Positions 1 to 6,782 of a DNA stretch of 9,810 nt are shown here, one piece after another (position 1 is the first letter of the stretch; each line of letters begins with the position of its first letter). The stretch is from JAZQHR01 sp045540815 (lineage in GTDB: Bacteria; Bacillota; Clostridia; UMGS1810). Made by a program: the position numbers and the translations under genes. Location: NCBI GenBank assembly GCA_045540815.1, contig JAZQHY010000025.1:1-9810 (forward strand), given 5' to 3'. The notes under the pieces are model-generated. The model saw only the letters and a list, made by a program, of their open reading frames with translations, was not told where the DNA came from and ran no database searches.

Positions 1-20
1 TTTTATTTTTTGAAAATTTT

Positions 21-875
21 TTAAAAAAGATTTTTTGAAAGAATTGCAAACTGTTCGATCGAAAGAGTTTCACCTCTTGCTTTTTCGTCAATTCCCGACA
101 AATTCAGCGCCCCAAGAATTTCTTCTTTTGATTTTTTTGTAATTCCTGAATTGGAAATGGCATTTAAAAGTGTCTTTCTTCTTTGCGCAAATGCGGCTTT
201 AACCACTTTAAAGAAATTCTTTTCGTTCACCTCTACTGCAGGTGTTCCGCGGACACTTAATTTCACAACCGATGACGACACCTTTGGCGGCGGCATAAAC
301 GAGCCAGGTCCGACAGTAAGCACTATTTCGGGCACAGTATAATACCCTACTGCAATGGTCAATGCTCCATAATCTTTTTTGCCAGGGACAGCTAAAATGC
401 GGTCTGCCACCTCTTTTTGTATCATTATAATAATATCTGATATAGGAAGCTTTCTCTCAAGTAGTGTCATTATAATAGGTGTGGTAATATAATAAGGAAG
501 ATTTGCGACAACCTTTATATCACCGCCGTCAAACTCGTTTTCAATTAACTCCTCAAGATTTAACTGAAGCACATCGGCATTTATTATTTTTATGTTATCG
601 AACTCATTTAAGTTATCCTCAAGTATTGGTATAACTGTGGAGTCAATCTCTATTGCAACAACTTTTTTAGCACTTTGGCAAAGTCTTTGGGTAAGCGTAC
701 CAAAGCCAGGTCCAATCTCTATTATATTTGTATTTTCGTCAATGCACGAATTGTCTATAATTTTACAAAGTGCATTTTCATCTATAAGAAAATTCTGTCC
801 AAGTGACTTTGAAAATCTAAACTCGTTTTCAGCAAGTATTTCCTTTATCACCTTTGGCGATGCAAGATTTCTCAA
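21..875 (-). CDS. rsmA: 16S rRNA (adenine1518-N6/adenine1519-N6)-dimethyltransferase RsmA/KsgA
   Basis: RsmA dimethylates two adjacent adenines in the 3'-terminal helix 45 of 16S rRNA, using S-adenosylmethionine, late in small-subunit assembly in the cytoplasm. The 284-residue length is normal. Visible motifs in order: the entry motif GQNFL (26-30), the SAM-binding glycine loop IGPGFG (54-59), the acidic ribose-binding residue E76 in VVAIEID, D101 in INADV, the catalytic NLPY (125-128), PPPKV (195-199) and the C-terminal FAQRRKTLLNAI (229-240). The start is a TTG at 873-875, chosen because AAGGAGG (884-890) sits 8 bases upstream and the N-terminus then matches the family. It lies beyond the hydrogenase terminator, so it is probably expressed separately. 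No clear sigma-A promoter is visible, but a perfect palindrome lies just upstream. Identification is secure; the co-expression statement is inference. Confidence 0.97.
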   Translation of the reverse strand: MRNLASPKVIKEILAENEFRFSKSLGQNFLIDENALCKIIDNSCIDENTNIIEIGPGFGTLTQRLCQSAKKVVAIEIDSTVIPILEDNLNEFDNIKIINADVLQLNLEELIENEFDGGDIKVVANLPYYITTPIIMTLLERKLPISDIIIMIQKEVADRILAVPGKKDYGALTIAVGYYTVPEIVLTVGPGSFMPPPKVSSSVVKLSVRGTPAVEVNEKNFFKVVKAAFAQRRKTLLNAISNSGITKKSKEEILGALNLSGIDEKARGETLSIEQFAILSKNLF

Positions 876-883
876 GTGTATAT

Positions 884-890
884 CCTCCTT
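884..890 (-). promoter_or_regulatory. Ribosome binding site fixing the TTG start of rsmA
   Basis: The minus strand reads AAGGAGG, 8 bases before the TTG at 873-875. No ATG or GTG in frame has comparable support, so this site decides the start. Confidence 0.85.
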
Positions 891-897
891 AACAAAA

Positions 898-923
898 TTT
901 ATTATTTCCCGGGAAATAATAAA
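898..923. repeat. Perfect 26-bp palindrome upstream of rsmA
   Basis: Thirteen bases on each side of the centre at 910/911 are exact reverse complements. The core is ATTTCCCGGGAAAT, flanked by TTATTA-type arms. It lies between the hydrogenase terminator and the rsmA ribosome site, 8 bases before that site. It could be a dimeric repressor site, or an RNA hairpin with a very tight loop. I do not recognise it as the site of a known regulator. As a terminator it is poor, because only a short T run follows on the minus strand. Confidence 0.7.
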
Positions 924-936
924 CTGATACTAATAT

Positions 937-972
937 ACAAAAATAAGCGAAAGCATTTCGCTCTCGCTTATT
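937..972 (-). terminator. Intrinsic terminator after hydA
   Basis: The 9-base arms 942-950 (AATAAGCGA) and 964-972 are exact reverse complements. After one mismatch, a further AGC/GCT pairing leaves a loop of about 5 bases. On the minus strand the stem ends in TTATT and runs into TTT, giving a five-T tract. It begins 10 bases after the hydA stop codon and is placed to end the hydrogenase transcript. Confidence 0.75.
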
Positions 973-981
973 ATTTTAATA

Positions 982-2721
982 TTATTTGCCGCTTCTGTCA
1001 ATATAGTGTGTATGAAGAAGTTCGTGTGATTTATGACCGCAAGGCTCACCAAGGAACTCGTCATAAAGCTTTTTGATGAATGGATTTTCGTGAGATTTTC
1101 TAATCGCTAGTGCTTCGTCCTCGTCATATAGAGCTTTTGCTCTAAGCGCCTTAACGTCAGTAGTTGCTCTTACCTTAGCAGAAACGATTGGCTGACCGCC
1201 GCCTGTTACGCAACCGCCAGGGCAACCCATAATCTCGATGAATTCATATTCTTTCTCGCCCGCTTTAATGCTGTCAAGAAGCTTTCTTGCACAGCCAAGG
1301 CTATGTGCTACCGCTACTCTTACAGGCTTACCTGCAATTTCAAGTGTAGCTTCCTTGATACCTTCTGTACCTCTAACCTCGTTAAACTCAAGACGGTCAA
1401 GTGGTTTGTTTTCTAGGATTTCCTTAACTGTACGAAGTGCAGCTTCCATAACACCGCCTGTAGCACCAAAGATAACACCTGCGCCTGTAGCTCCGCCAAA
1501 CGGATTGTCGAACTCTGCGTCAGGAAGGTTAACAAAGTCGATACCTGCCTGTCTTATCATCTTGCCAAGCTCTCTTACAGTAAGAACTGCATCAACGTCT
1601 GCATAGCCTGTACCCTTCATTTCATCTCTCTGCGCCTCAAACTTCTTAGCAGTACAAGGCATTACAGATACTACAAAAATCTTTGCAGGGTCTATGCCCT
1701 CTTTTTCGGCATAATACGACTTAATAATCGCACCAAACATTTCGTGCGGTGATTTACAAGAAGAAAGGTTATCCAAAAACTCAGGATAGTTGTGCTCGCA
1801 GAATTTAATCCAACCTGGGCTGCAAGATGTAATCATAGGAAGCTTACCGCCGTTTTTAATTCTGTTTAGAAGCTCTGTGCCTTCTTCCATAATAGTAAGG
1901 TCGGCACCTGTATCTGTATCAAATACTTTATCAAAACCAAGCTTTTTAAGAGATGCAGCAAGTTTGCCTGTTGCACGTGTACCGATAGGCATACCGAATT
2001 CTTCGCCGATGCCTACTCTAACTGCAGGAGCAACCTGAACTACAACGTGCTTATCTTCGTCATAGATAGCATCCCAAACTGCCTTTGTAGCGTCCTTTTC
2101 ATAAAGTGCGCCAACAGGACAAGCTGTGATACACTGACCACAGTTTGTACATTCAACCTCTGCAAGAGATTTTTCGAATGAACAACCTATTTTTGTGTTT
2201 ATACCTCTACCTACAGCGTCGATAACGCTAACTGTCTGTATATTTTTACATACCGCTATACAACGTCTGCAAAGGATACATTTATTATTATCTCTAACGA
2301 TAGACGGTGACACGTTATCAATTTCGTGATGAACATTTTCACCCTCGTATCTTAATTCATCTACGCCAAGCTCTTCTGCAAGGTTCTGAAGTTCACAGTT
2401 TTTGTTTCTTACGCAAGTAAGACATTTCTTTTCGTGGTTTGAAAGGATAAGCTCTAAAGTAGCTTTTCTTGCTTTTTTAACCTTTTCTGAATTTGTGTAA
2501 ATCTCTAGTCCTTCAGCTACAGGATACACACACGCAGCCTGAAGTGCTCTTGCGCCTTTTATCTCAACAAGACACATTCTACATGCACCTATTTGGTTTA
2601 CATCTTTTAGGTAACAAAGAGTAGGAATATGAATGTTTGCATCTCTGGCAGCGTCAAGAATTGTGTAATTTGACGGCACGCTATAGCTTTCGCCGTTTAT
2701 TTTAATATTAACGTTTTCCAT
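982..2721 (-). CDS. hydA: [FeFe] hydrogenase catalytic subunit HydA (trimeric, NADH/ferredoxin-linked type)
   Basis: Catalytic subunit of a cytoplasmic trimeric hydrogenase: proton reduction or H2 oxidation at the H-cluster. Domains of the 579 residues: N-terminal plant-type [2Fe-2S] (C36, C47, C50, C64); a His-Cys [4Fe-4S] (H96, C100, C103, C109); two [4Fe-4S] sites (C148/151/154/158 and C191/194/197/201); the H-domain (about 225-515); and a fused small-subunit-like tail (about 525-573, ending HELLHTHY). H-domain motifs are TSCSPGW (298-304), MPCTAKKFE (354-362) and EIMGCPGGC (496-504) followed by GGGQP. Proton-relay residues E280, E283, C300 and S320 are present. Oddity: position 301, normally the Cys ligand of the [4Fe-4S] half of the H-cluster, is Ser. 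The gene is last in its operon, 14 bases after hydB, and its ribosome site overlaps the hydB stop. The HydG, HydE and HydF maturases it needs are not in the window. Confidence 0.95.
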   Translation of the reverse strand: MENVNIKINGESYSVPSNYTILDAARDANIHIPTLCYLKDVNQIGACRMCLVEIKGARALQAACVYPVAEGLEIYTNSEKVKKARKATLELILSNHEKKCLTCVRNKNCELQNLAEELGVDELRYEGENVHHEIDNVSPSIVRDNNKCILCRRCIAVCKNIQTVSVIDAVGRGINTKIGCSFEKSLAEVECTNCGQCITACPVGALYEKDATKAVWDAIYDEDKHVVVQVAPAVRVGIGEEFGMPIGTRATGKLAASLKKLGFDKVFDTDTGADLTIMEEGTELLNRIKNGGKLPMITSCSPGWIKFCEHNYPEFLDNLSSCKSPHEMFGAIIKSYYAEKEGIDPAKIFVVSVMPCTAKKFEAQRDEMKGTGYADVDAVLTVRELGKMIRQAGIDFVNLPDAEFDNPFGGATGAGVIFGATGGVMEAALRTVKEILENKPLDRLEFNEVRGTEGIKEATLEIAGKPVRVAVAHSLGCARKLLDSIKAGEKEYEFIEIMGCPGGCVTGGGQPIVSAKVRATTDVKALRAKALYDEDEALAIRKSHENPFIKKLYDEFLGEPCGHKSHELLHTHYIDRSGK

Positions 2722-2735
2722 TATATTTCTCCTCC

Positions 2736-4532
2736 TTATTTAGTTATTGCGCCCTTACGACATTTTTCGAAGCAAGCGCCACACTTAATACATTTAGATG
2801 CGTCAATAGTATGAGGCTTTTTAAGTTCACCCGAAATTGCACCAACAGGACAAGCTTTTGCACATAGAGTACAACCGATACATTTATCAGGGTCAATCTT
2901 GTAAGATACAAGTGCTTTACATACGCCTGCAGGACATTTTTTATCTACAACGTGAGCGATGTATTCATCTCTGAAGTATCTTAGTGTACTTAAGATAGGG
3001 TTTGGAGCAGTCTGTCCAAGTCCGCAAAGTGCAGAATTCTTGATAGAGTAGCAAAGCTCTTCAAGTCTGTCGATATCTTCAAGTGTACCCTCGCCCGATG
3101 TAATTTTGTTAAGTATCTCGAGAAGTCTCTTAGTACCTATTCTACATGGAGAACATTTACCGCAAGACTCATCAACTGTAAATTCAAGGAAGAATTTAGC
3201 TATGTCAACCATACAAGTATCTTCGTCCATAACGATAAGTCCGCCTGAACCCATCATAGAACCGATGCTTATAAGTGAATCGTAATCGATTGGAGTATCA
3301 ATTAATTCTTTTGGAATACATCCACCTGAAGGTCCGCCTGTCTGTGCAGCCTTAAACTCTTTTCCGTTTGGAATACCGCCACCGATATCATATACGATTT
3401 CGCGAAGTGTAGTACCCATAGGGATTTCCACAAGACCTGTATTGTTTATCTTACCGCCAACGGCAAATACCTTTGTACCTTTACTCTTTTCAGTACCAAT
3501 CTGATTAAACCAGTCAGCACCGTTATTGATAATAGCAGTAATATTTGCATAAGTTTCAACGTTATTTAGAAGTGTTGGCTTACCAAACAGACCCTTTACT
3601 GCAGGGAATGGCGGTCTTGGTCTTGGCTCACCGCGGTGTCCTTCGATAGATGTCATAAGTGCAGTTTCCTCACCGCAAACAAATGCACCTGCGCCAAGTC
3701 TGATGCCAAGGTCGAAGTTAAAGCCTGTATCAAATATATTTTCACCAAGTAGTCCGTATTCTTTTGCCTGCTCGATAGCTATCTGAAGACGGGCAACTGC
3801 GATTGGGTACTCTGCTCTTACATACACATAACCCTGATCAGCGCCTACCGCATAAGCTGCGATAGCCATTGCTTCGATAAGCGAATGAGGGTCACCTTCT
3901 AGGATAGATCTATCCATAAATGCACCCGGGTCACCTTCGTCGGCGTTACAAGCAACGTATTTCTGATCACCCTGTGCTTTAGCAGTGAATTCCCATTTAA
4001 GACCTGTAGGGAAACCGCCTCCTCCACGTCCGCGAAGACCTGATTTTTTAATTTCATCAATAACCTCTTCAGGCTTCATTTCGGTAAGAACTTTACCTAA
4101 TGCTTTATAACCATCAAAAGCGATATATTCATCAATATTTTCAGGGTTTATAACACCGCAGTTTCTAAGAGCAACTCGCTGCTGTTTTTCATAGAAACCA
4201 ATTTCATTAAGCGACTTAACCTTATCATCGTCTGCAGAAACAGTCTCCTGATAAAGAAGTCTCTTAACTATTCTACCCTTTAGTAGATGTTCTTCAACTA
4301 TCTCGTCAATATCCTCTTCTTTAACCATACTATAAAAAGCACCTTCAGGATATACAATCATAATCGGTCCTAATGCACATAGACCGAAACAGCCTGTCTT
4401 TATAACCTTGATTTCATTTTCAAGACCATTTTTAGCAAGGCTTTCATTAAGCTTATTTATAAGTTTTTCACTGCCTGACGAGGTACAGCCTGTACCACCG
4501 CAGACAAGCACATGAGCTCTGGCTAAATCCAT
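2736..4532 (-). CDS. hydB: NuoF-like NADH-binding flavoprotein subunit HydB
   Basis: Binds NAD(H) and FMN and is the probable bifurcation centre that links NADH, ferredoxin and HydA. Domains of the 598 residues: an N-terminal thioredoxin-like [2Fe-2S] (C11, C16, C48, C52); the NuoF core with the glycine-rich GRGGGGFPTG (168-177), NADEGDPGAF (196-205) and CGEET (286-290); the N3-type [4Fe-4S] SCGKCSPC with C457, C460, C463 and C503; then two ferredoxin-type [4Fe-4S] sites (C551/554/557/561 and C581/584/587/591). A CPAGVC pair (C533, C538) precedes the ferredoxin domain. I recall a zinc site in this part of the Thermotoga enzyme, but that is memory only. The 2Fe-2S plus NuoF plus 2x4Fe-4S architecture is that of trimeric [FeFe] hydrogenases; complex I NuoF is shorter. 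Formate-dehydrogenase beta subunits are similar, but the hydA neighbour settles the assignment. ATG start with AGGAGG 8 bases upstream. Confidence 0.95.
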   Translation of the reverse strand: MDLARAHVLVCGGTGCTSSGSEKLINKLNESLAKNGLENEIKVIKTGCFGLCALGPIMIVYPEGAFYSMVKEEDIDEIVEEHLLKGRIVKRLLYQETVSADDDKVKSLNEIGFYEKQQRVALRNCGVINPENIDEYIAFDGYKALGKVLTEMKPEEVIDEIKKSGLRGRGGGGFPTGLKWEFTAKAQGDQKYVACNADEGDPGAFMDRSILEGDPHSLIEAMAIAAYAVGADQGYVYVRAEYPIAVARLQIAIEQAKEYGLLGENIFDTGFNFDLGIRLGAGAFVCGEETALMTSIEGHRGEPRPRPPFPAVKGLFGKPTLLNNVETYANITAIINNGADWFNQIGTEKSKGTKVFAVGGKINNTGLVEIPMGTTLREIVYDIGGGIPNGKEFKAAQTGGPSGGCIPKELIDTPIDYDSLISIGSMMGSGGLIVMDEDTCMVDIAKFFLEFTVDESCGKCSPCRIGTKRLLEILNKITSGEGTLEDIDRLEELCYSIKNSALCGLGQTAPNPILSTLRYFRDEYIAHVVDKKCPAGVCKALVSYKIDPDKCIGCTLCAKACPVGAISGELKKPHTIDASKCIKCGACFEKCRKGAITK

Positions 4533-4547
4533 TTTACTTTCCTCCTA

Positions 4548-4919
4548 TTATTTTTCGTACGCGCCGATAGTATATTCGGTAACCTGCTTACCATTTACTA
4601 TATGGTCGTTTATAACCTTAACTGCCTTTTCAGCATCCATTTTCACATAAGTGTATTTATCACCGTTTGGCATAAACACCTCAACGATAGGTTCAAGCTT
4701 ACACATACCTATACAACCTGTCTGTGTAACATATACATTCGCCAGACCTCTTTTTTCTACTTCCTCCATAAGAGCTTTTAAAACAGGTCTTGCACCAGAA
4801 GCTATACCGCAGGTAGCCATACCAACAACTATTCTTACATTATCGCCGTCCTCTTTTCGTACTGTTACCTTTGACAATGTTTTTTCTCTTATTTTAGCTA
4901 ATTCTTCTAAACTTTTCAT
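4548..4919 (-). CDS. hydD: Thioredoxin-like (2Fe-2S) ferredoxin-domain protein, HndB/HydD-like
   Basis: A small 123-residue accessory protein of tetrameric-type [FeFe] hydrogenase operons, matching HndB of Desulfovibrio/Solidesulfovibrio and, by position, HydD of Acetobacterium. The thioredoxin-like fold is suggested by VVGMATCGIASGA (31-43) and TQTGCIGMC (65-73). Only three cysteines are present (C37, C69, C73). The usual four-Cys pattern has another Cys five residues before C37, where this protein has V32. Whether it carries a [2Fe-2S] cluster with another ligand, or none, cannot be told from sequence. It sits 2 bases after the upstream ATPase gene, whose last codons supply its ribosome site (GGAGGTG), so translation is probably coupled. 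It is followed by hydB after 15 bases. Family assignment is good; its role in electron transfer is inference. Confidence 0.85.
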   Translation of the reverse strand: MKSLEELAKIREKTLSKVTVRKEDGDNVRIVVGMATCGIASGARPVLKALMEEVEKRGLANVYVTQTGCIGMCKLEPIVEVFMPNGDKYTYVKMDAEKAVKVINDHIVNGKQVTEYTIGAYEK

Positions 4920-4921
4920 AT

Positions 4922-5467
4922 TTACACCTCCGTTATACTTTTCAAACCTTCATTAATATACTCATCTATCCAGTTTATTACCTCAGGCGTATTTAAGCTG
5001 ACGCCCTGCATAATTTCTTTCACCATTGCTGTGTCAAATTCAAACTTTTTACCATTATACGTATGAGTATATTTATAATCAATATTTTCATCACTTCCGA
5101 TAAGCGTAGTAATAGTTGACGCTATGTCACCAAGCGGCTGTCGGTCTATGCTTGAATGAACAAACTTTGCCATAACGCGTGTACCTACGCCAAGCTTTGA
5201 TGTTATTTCAAAGCTCCCGCCTGTAACTTCAGCAGCGTTTTTAAAAAGCGAAAGTCCCATCCCAACCCTGCGAGTCGTACGTGTTGTTCTAAAAGGGTCG
5301 GTTACATTTTTCAAAAATTCCTCATCCATACCCGAACCGTCATCTGATATAACTACACTAAATACGTCTTTTTGGGTATCCTCGTATATATCAATGCCGA
5401 TATTTCTGGCTTTGGCTTTGACAGAATTTTGCGCTATATCAAGAATATGAAGTGATATTTCAGTCAT
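4922..5467 (-). CDS. Stand-alone GHKL ATPase (histidine-kinase-like ATP-binding protein) in the hydrogenase operon
   Basis: A 181-residue protein with a Bergerat ATP-binding fold in the first 105 residues: N-box HILDIAQNSVKA (7-18, D10 and N14), G1 box SDDGSGMD (41-48), G2 box RRVGMGLSL (66-74) and GVGT (93-96). There is no sensor, membrane or dimerization/phosphoacceptor His domain, so it is not a normal histidine kinase. The N-box Asp-x3-Asn is more like MutL/gyrase-type ATPases. The C-terminal 75 residues match nothing I recognise. Its place between hydC and hydD matches the gene called hydE (histidine-kinase-like) that I recall in the Acetobacterium woodii hydCEDBA operon. I leave the symbol blank because hydE also names the unrelated radical-SAM maturase. 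Start ATG with a weaker GGGTGA ribosome site, 15 bases after hydC. A regulatory or assembly role is possible; nothing visible decides this. Confidence 0.85.
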   Translation of the reverse strand: MTEISLHILDIAQNSVKAKARNIGIDIYEDTQKDVFSVVISDDGSGMDEEFLKNVTDPFRTTRTTRRVGMGLSLFKNAAEVTGGSFEITSKLGVGTRVMAKFVHSSIDRQPLGDIASTITTLIGSDENIDYKYTHTYNGKKFEFDTAMVKEIMQGVSLNTPEVINWIDEYINEGLKSITEV

Positions 5468-5482
5468 ATAAAATCACCCAAA

Positions 5483-5971
5483 TTAATATTTTGCAAGGAT
5501 GCCGGGAACATCATCAACGACAAGTCTTCCGTATACATCATCATTTACAGTAAGTACAGGAGCAAGTCCGCACGCACCTATGCAACGTGTAGCATCAAGC
5601 GAAAATTTTCCGTCAGGTGTACATTCACCAACGTCGATACCTAGTATCTCTTTTATCTTTTCAATAATATCTCCTGAACCTTTTACATAACAAGCTGTAC
5701 CAAGGCAAACACCTATTTTGTACTTACCCTTAGGATTAATAGAAAACTGAGTATAGAATGTAACAACGCCGTATATCTCTGACATTGGTACACCTAGTCC
5801 TTCAGATATCTTTTCCTGAACCTCCACAGGTAAATACCCGAATATTTCTTGTGCTTCGTGAAGTACAGGGATAAGCGCGCCCTGAGTATCTTTGTATTTA
5901 GCGATAACTTCAGCTAACTTCTCGTCCTGTTCCTTTGTGCTTACGAAAGCAGGAGTGGTTTTTTCACTCAT
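5483..5971 (-). CDS. hydC: NuoE-like [2Fe-2S] subunit HydC of the trimeric hydrogenase
   Basis: An electron-carrying subunit that partners the HydB flavoprotein. The 162 residues follow the NuoE pattern: an N-terminal helical part (about 15-80) with GALIPVLHEAQEIFGYLP and EIYGVVTFYTQF, then a thioredoxin-like [2Fe-2S] domain whose four cysteine ligands are all present (C89, C94, C130, C134, in VCLGTAC and RCIGAC). This contrasts with the three-Cys HydD protein of the same operon. It is the first gene of the hydC-ATPase-hydD-hydB-hydA operon. A clear promoter lies 54-82 bases upstream of the start codon, and AAGGAGG sits 7 bases before the ATG. The same family occurs in complex I and formate dehydrogenases; the operon makes hydrogenase the assignment. 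Confidence 0.95.
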   Translation of the reverse strand: MSEKTTPAFVSTKEQDEKLAEVIAKYKDTQGALIPVLHEAQEIFGYLPVEVQEKISEGLGVPMSEIYGVVTFYTQFSINPKGKYKIGVCLGTACYVKGSGDIIEKIKEILGIDVGECTPDGKFSLDATRCIGACGLAPVLTVNDDVYGRLVVDDVPGILAKY

Positions 5972-5992
5972 TGTACGACCTCCTTAAATATA

Positions 5993-6010
5993 TTAATTAA
6001 TTTTTAACAA
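5993..6010 (-). promoter_or_regulatory. Possible Rex-type redox operator in the hyd leader
   Basis: The minus strand reads TTGTTAAAAATTAATTAA. The left half is an exact match to the clostridial Rex half-site TTGTTAA. The right half is degenerate, giving 11 of 14 defined positions against TTGTTAA-N4-TTAACAA. It starts 14 bases after the -10 box, where a bound repressor would block transcription. Rex senses NADH/NAD+, which fits an NADH-linked hydrogenase. AT-rich leaders give such matches by chance, so this stays tentative. Confidence 0.35.
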
Positions 6011-6024
6011 TATCAATCTATTCA

Positions 6025-6053
6025 ATTATATCATTTAATTTATAAAAAAACAA
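6025..6053 (-). promoter_or_regulatory. Sigma-A-type promoter of the hydrogenase operon
   Basis: On the minus strand a perfect -10 TATAAT (6025-6030) is preceded by TGA, giving the extended -10 form TGaTATAAT. A -35-like TTGTTT (6048-6053) lies at the ideal 17-base spacing. Transcription would start near 6018, leaving a leader of about 47 bases before hydC. Confidence 0.75.
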
Positions 6054-6082
6054 TCATTTTTCACAAATTTTTCATTGTTTTT
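6046..6082 (-). terminator. Possible weak terminator at the end of the PHP gene
   Basis: The arms 6046-6054 (AAAAACAAT) and 6074-6082 are exact reverse complements with a 19-base loop, spanning the stop codon of the PHP gene. The minus strand ends in seven T residues. Only one G-C pair is in the stem and the loop is large, so termination would be inefficient at best. It overlaps the -35 of the hyd promoter. Confidence 0.25.
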
Positions 6083-6782
6083 GTAATGTTTTTATGACAG
6101 AATTAACATTTTTAGCATCTACTGTCAAATAATTTTCCCTTTCAGATATATCCCAGAGAAAATGCGCATCAGAATTGTGAAGTATGATATGATTGTATAG
6201 CTTGTGGGTTTCAACAATTTTTTCGGTTTTATCTACGTCTTTTATCTCTACTGCAGTAAATTCTATATTTTCGGGGATAAATCCAAGATTTGAAAGTATG
6301 CTGTACGAATCCTTATCAATATGCGATGGAAAAACAATTCCGTCAAGCTTTCGGACTTCTTTTACAATATCCTCCACAGACATATCCGTAGCGGTAATAA
6401 GAAGATTTTCTATGTAGCCTTTTACGTTATCATTTTCATCGTACAATATTTGCTCACCAAATATACCGGCTTTGTTTTTTATAGCTGGCAGATGGTCTAA
6501 AACAAGCTTATCAAACTTCATAGCATTTTCCAGGTTAGAAAAAAGTGCAACAAGATGCACTTCTTCCATTGATTCAACCTCCATACCAGGCAACACCAAA
6601 ACACCTGAACTTTCAGCACATTTCATAACAGCTTCTGCGTTTTTGCAAGTGTTATGGTCGGTAACCGCGATTACGTCAAGACCCTTTAAACGCGCCATAT
6701 TAACTATGTTATTGGGTGTCATATCCTCGTCACCACACGGCGACAGCGCGGAATGAATATGCAAATCATAATAGAGTTTCAT
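6072..6782 (-). CDS. PHP-domain metal-dependent phosphoesterase
   Basis: A 236-residue PHP-fold protein of the TrpH-like type. The full set of likely metal ligands is visible: DLHIH (H8, H10), D18, VTDHN (D42, H43), E68 in PGMEVE, H76 in VHLVALF, H154 in PSHID and NSDAH (D205, H207), enough for a trinuclear metal site. Family members hydrolyse phosphoesters, for example nucleotide or oligonucleotide ends and histidinol phosphate. The substrate here is unknown. It is the last gene of the set that contains the HydS-like protein. Its ATG overlaps the stop of the preceding DRTGG gene by 4 bases (ATGA, 6779-6782), so translation is coupled. The context suggests a role in hydrogenase signalling, perhaps on a small phosphorylated messenger; that is inference. 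It is soluble, with no signal peptide. Confidence 0.88.
   Translation of the reverse strand: MKLYYDLHIHSALSPCGDEDMTPNNIVNMARLKGLDVIAVTDHNTCKNAEAVMKCAESSGVLVLPGMEVESMEEVHLVALFSNLENAMKFDKLVLDHLPAIKNKAGIFGEQILYDENDNVKGYIENLLITATDMSVEDIVKEVRKLDGIVFPSHIDKDSYSILSNLGFIPENIEFTAVEIKDVDKTEKIVETHKLYNHIILHNSDAHFLWDISERENYLTVDAKNVNSVIKTLQKQ

Noticed and set aside
930..960. Promoter for rsmA with TATATT (932-937) as -10
   Set aside because: At 17-base spacing the -35 position reads CGAAAT, and the region is already part of the terminator.
876..1076. Plus-strand open frame across the hydA end and intergenic gap
   Set aside because: It runs through the terminator hairpin and palindrome, lacks a ribosome site, and overlaps well-supported hydA codons.
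6060..6066. TTGTGAA as a stand-alone Rex operator
   Set aside because: The second half at the required spacing does not match, so it is only a half-site in AT-rich DNA. Kept as part of a finding, not as a feature.
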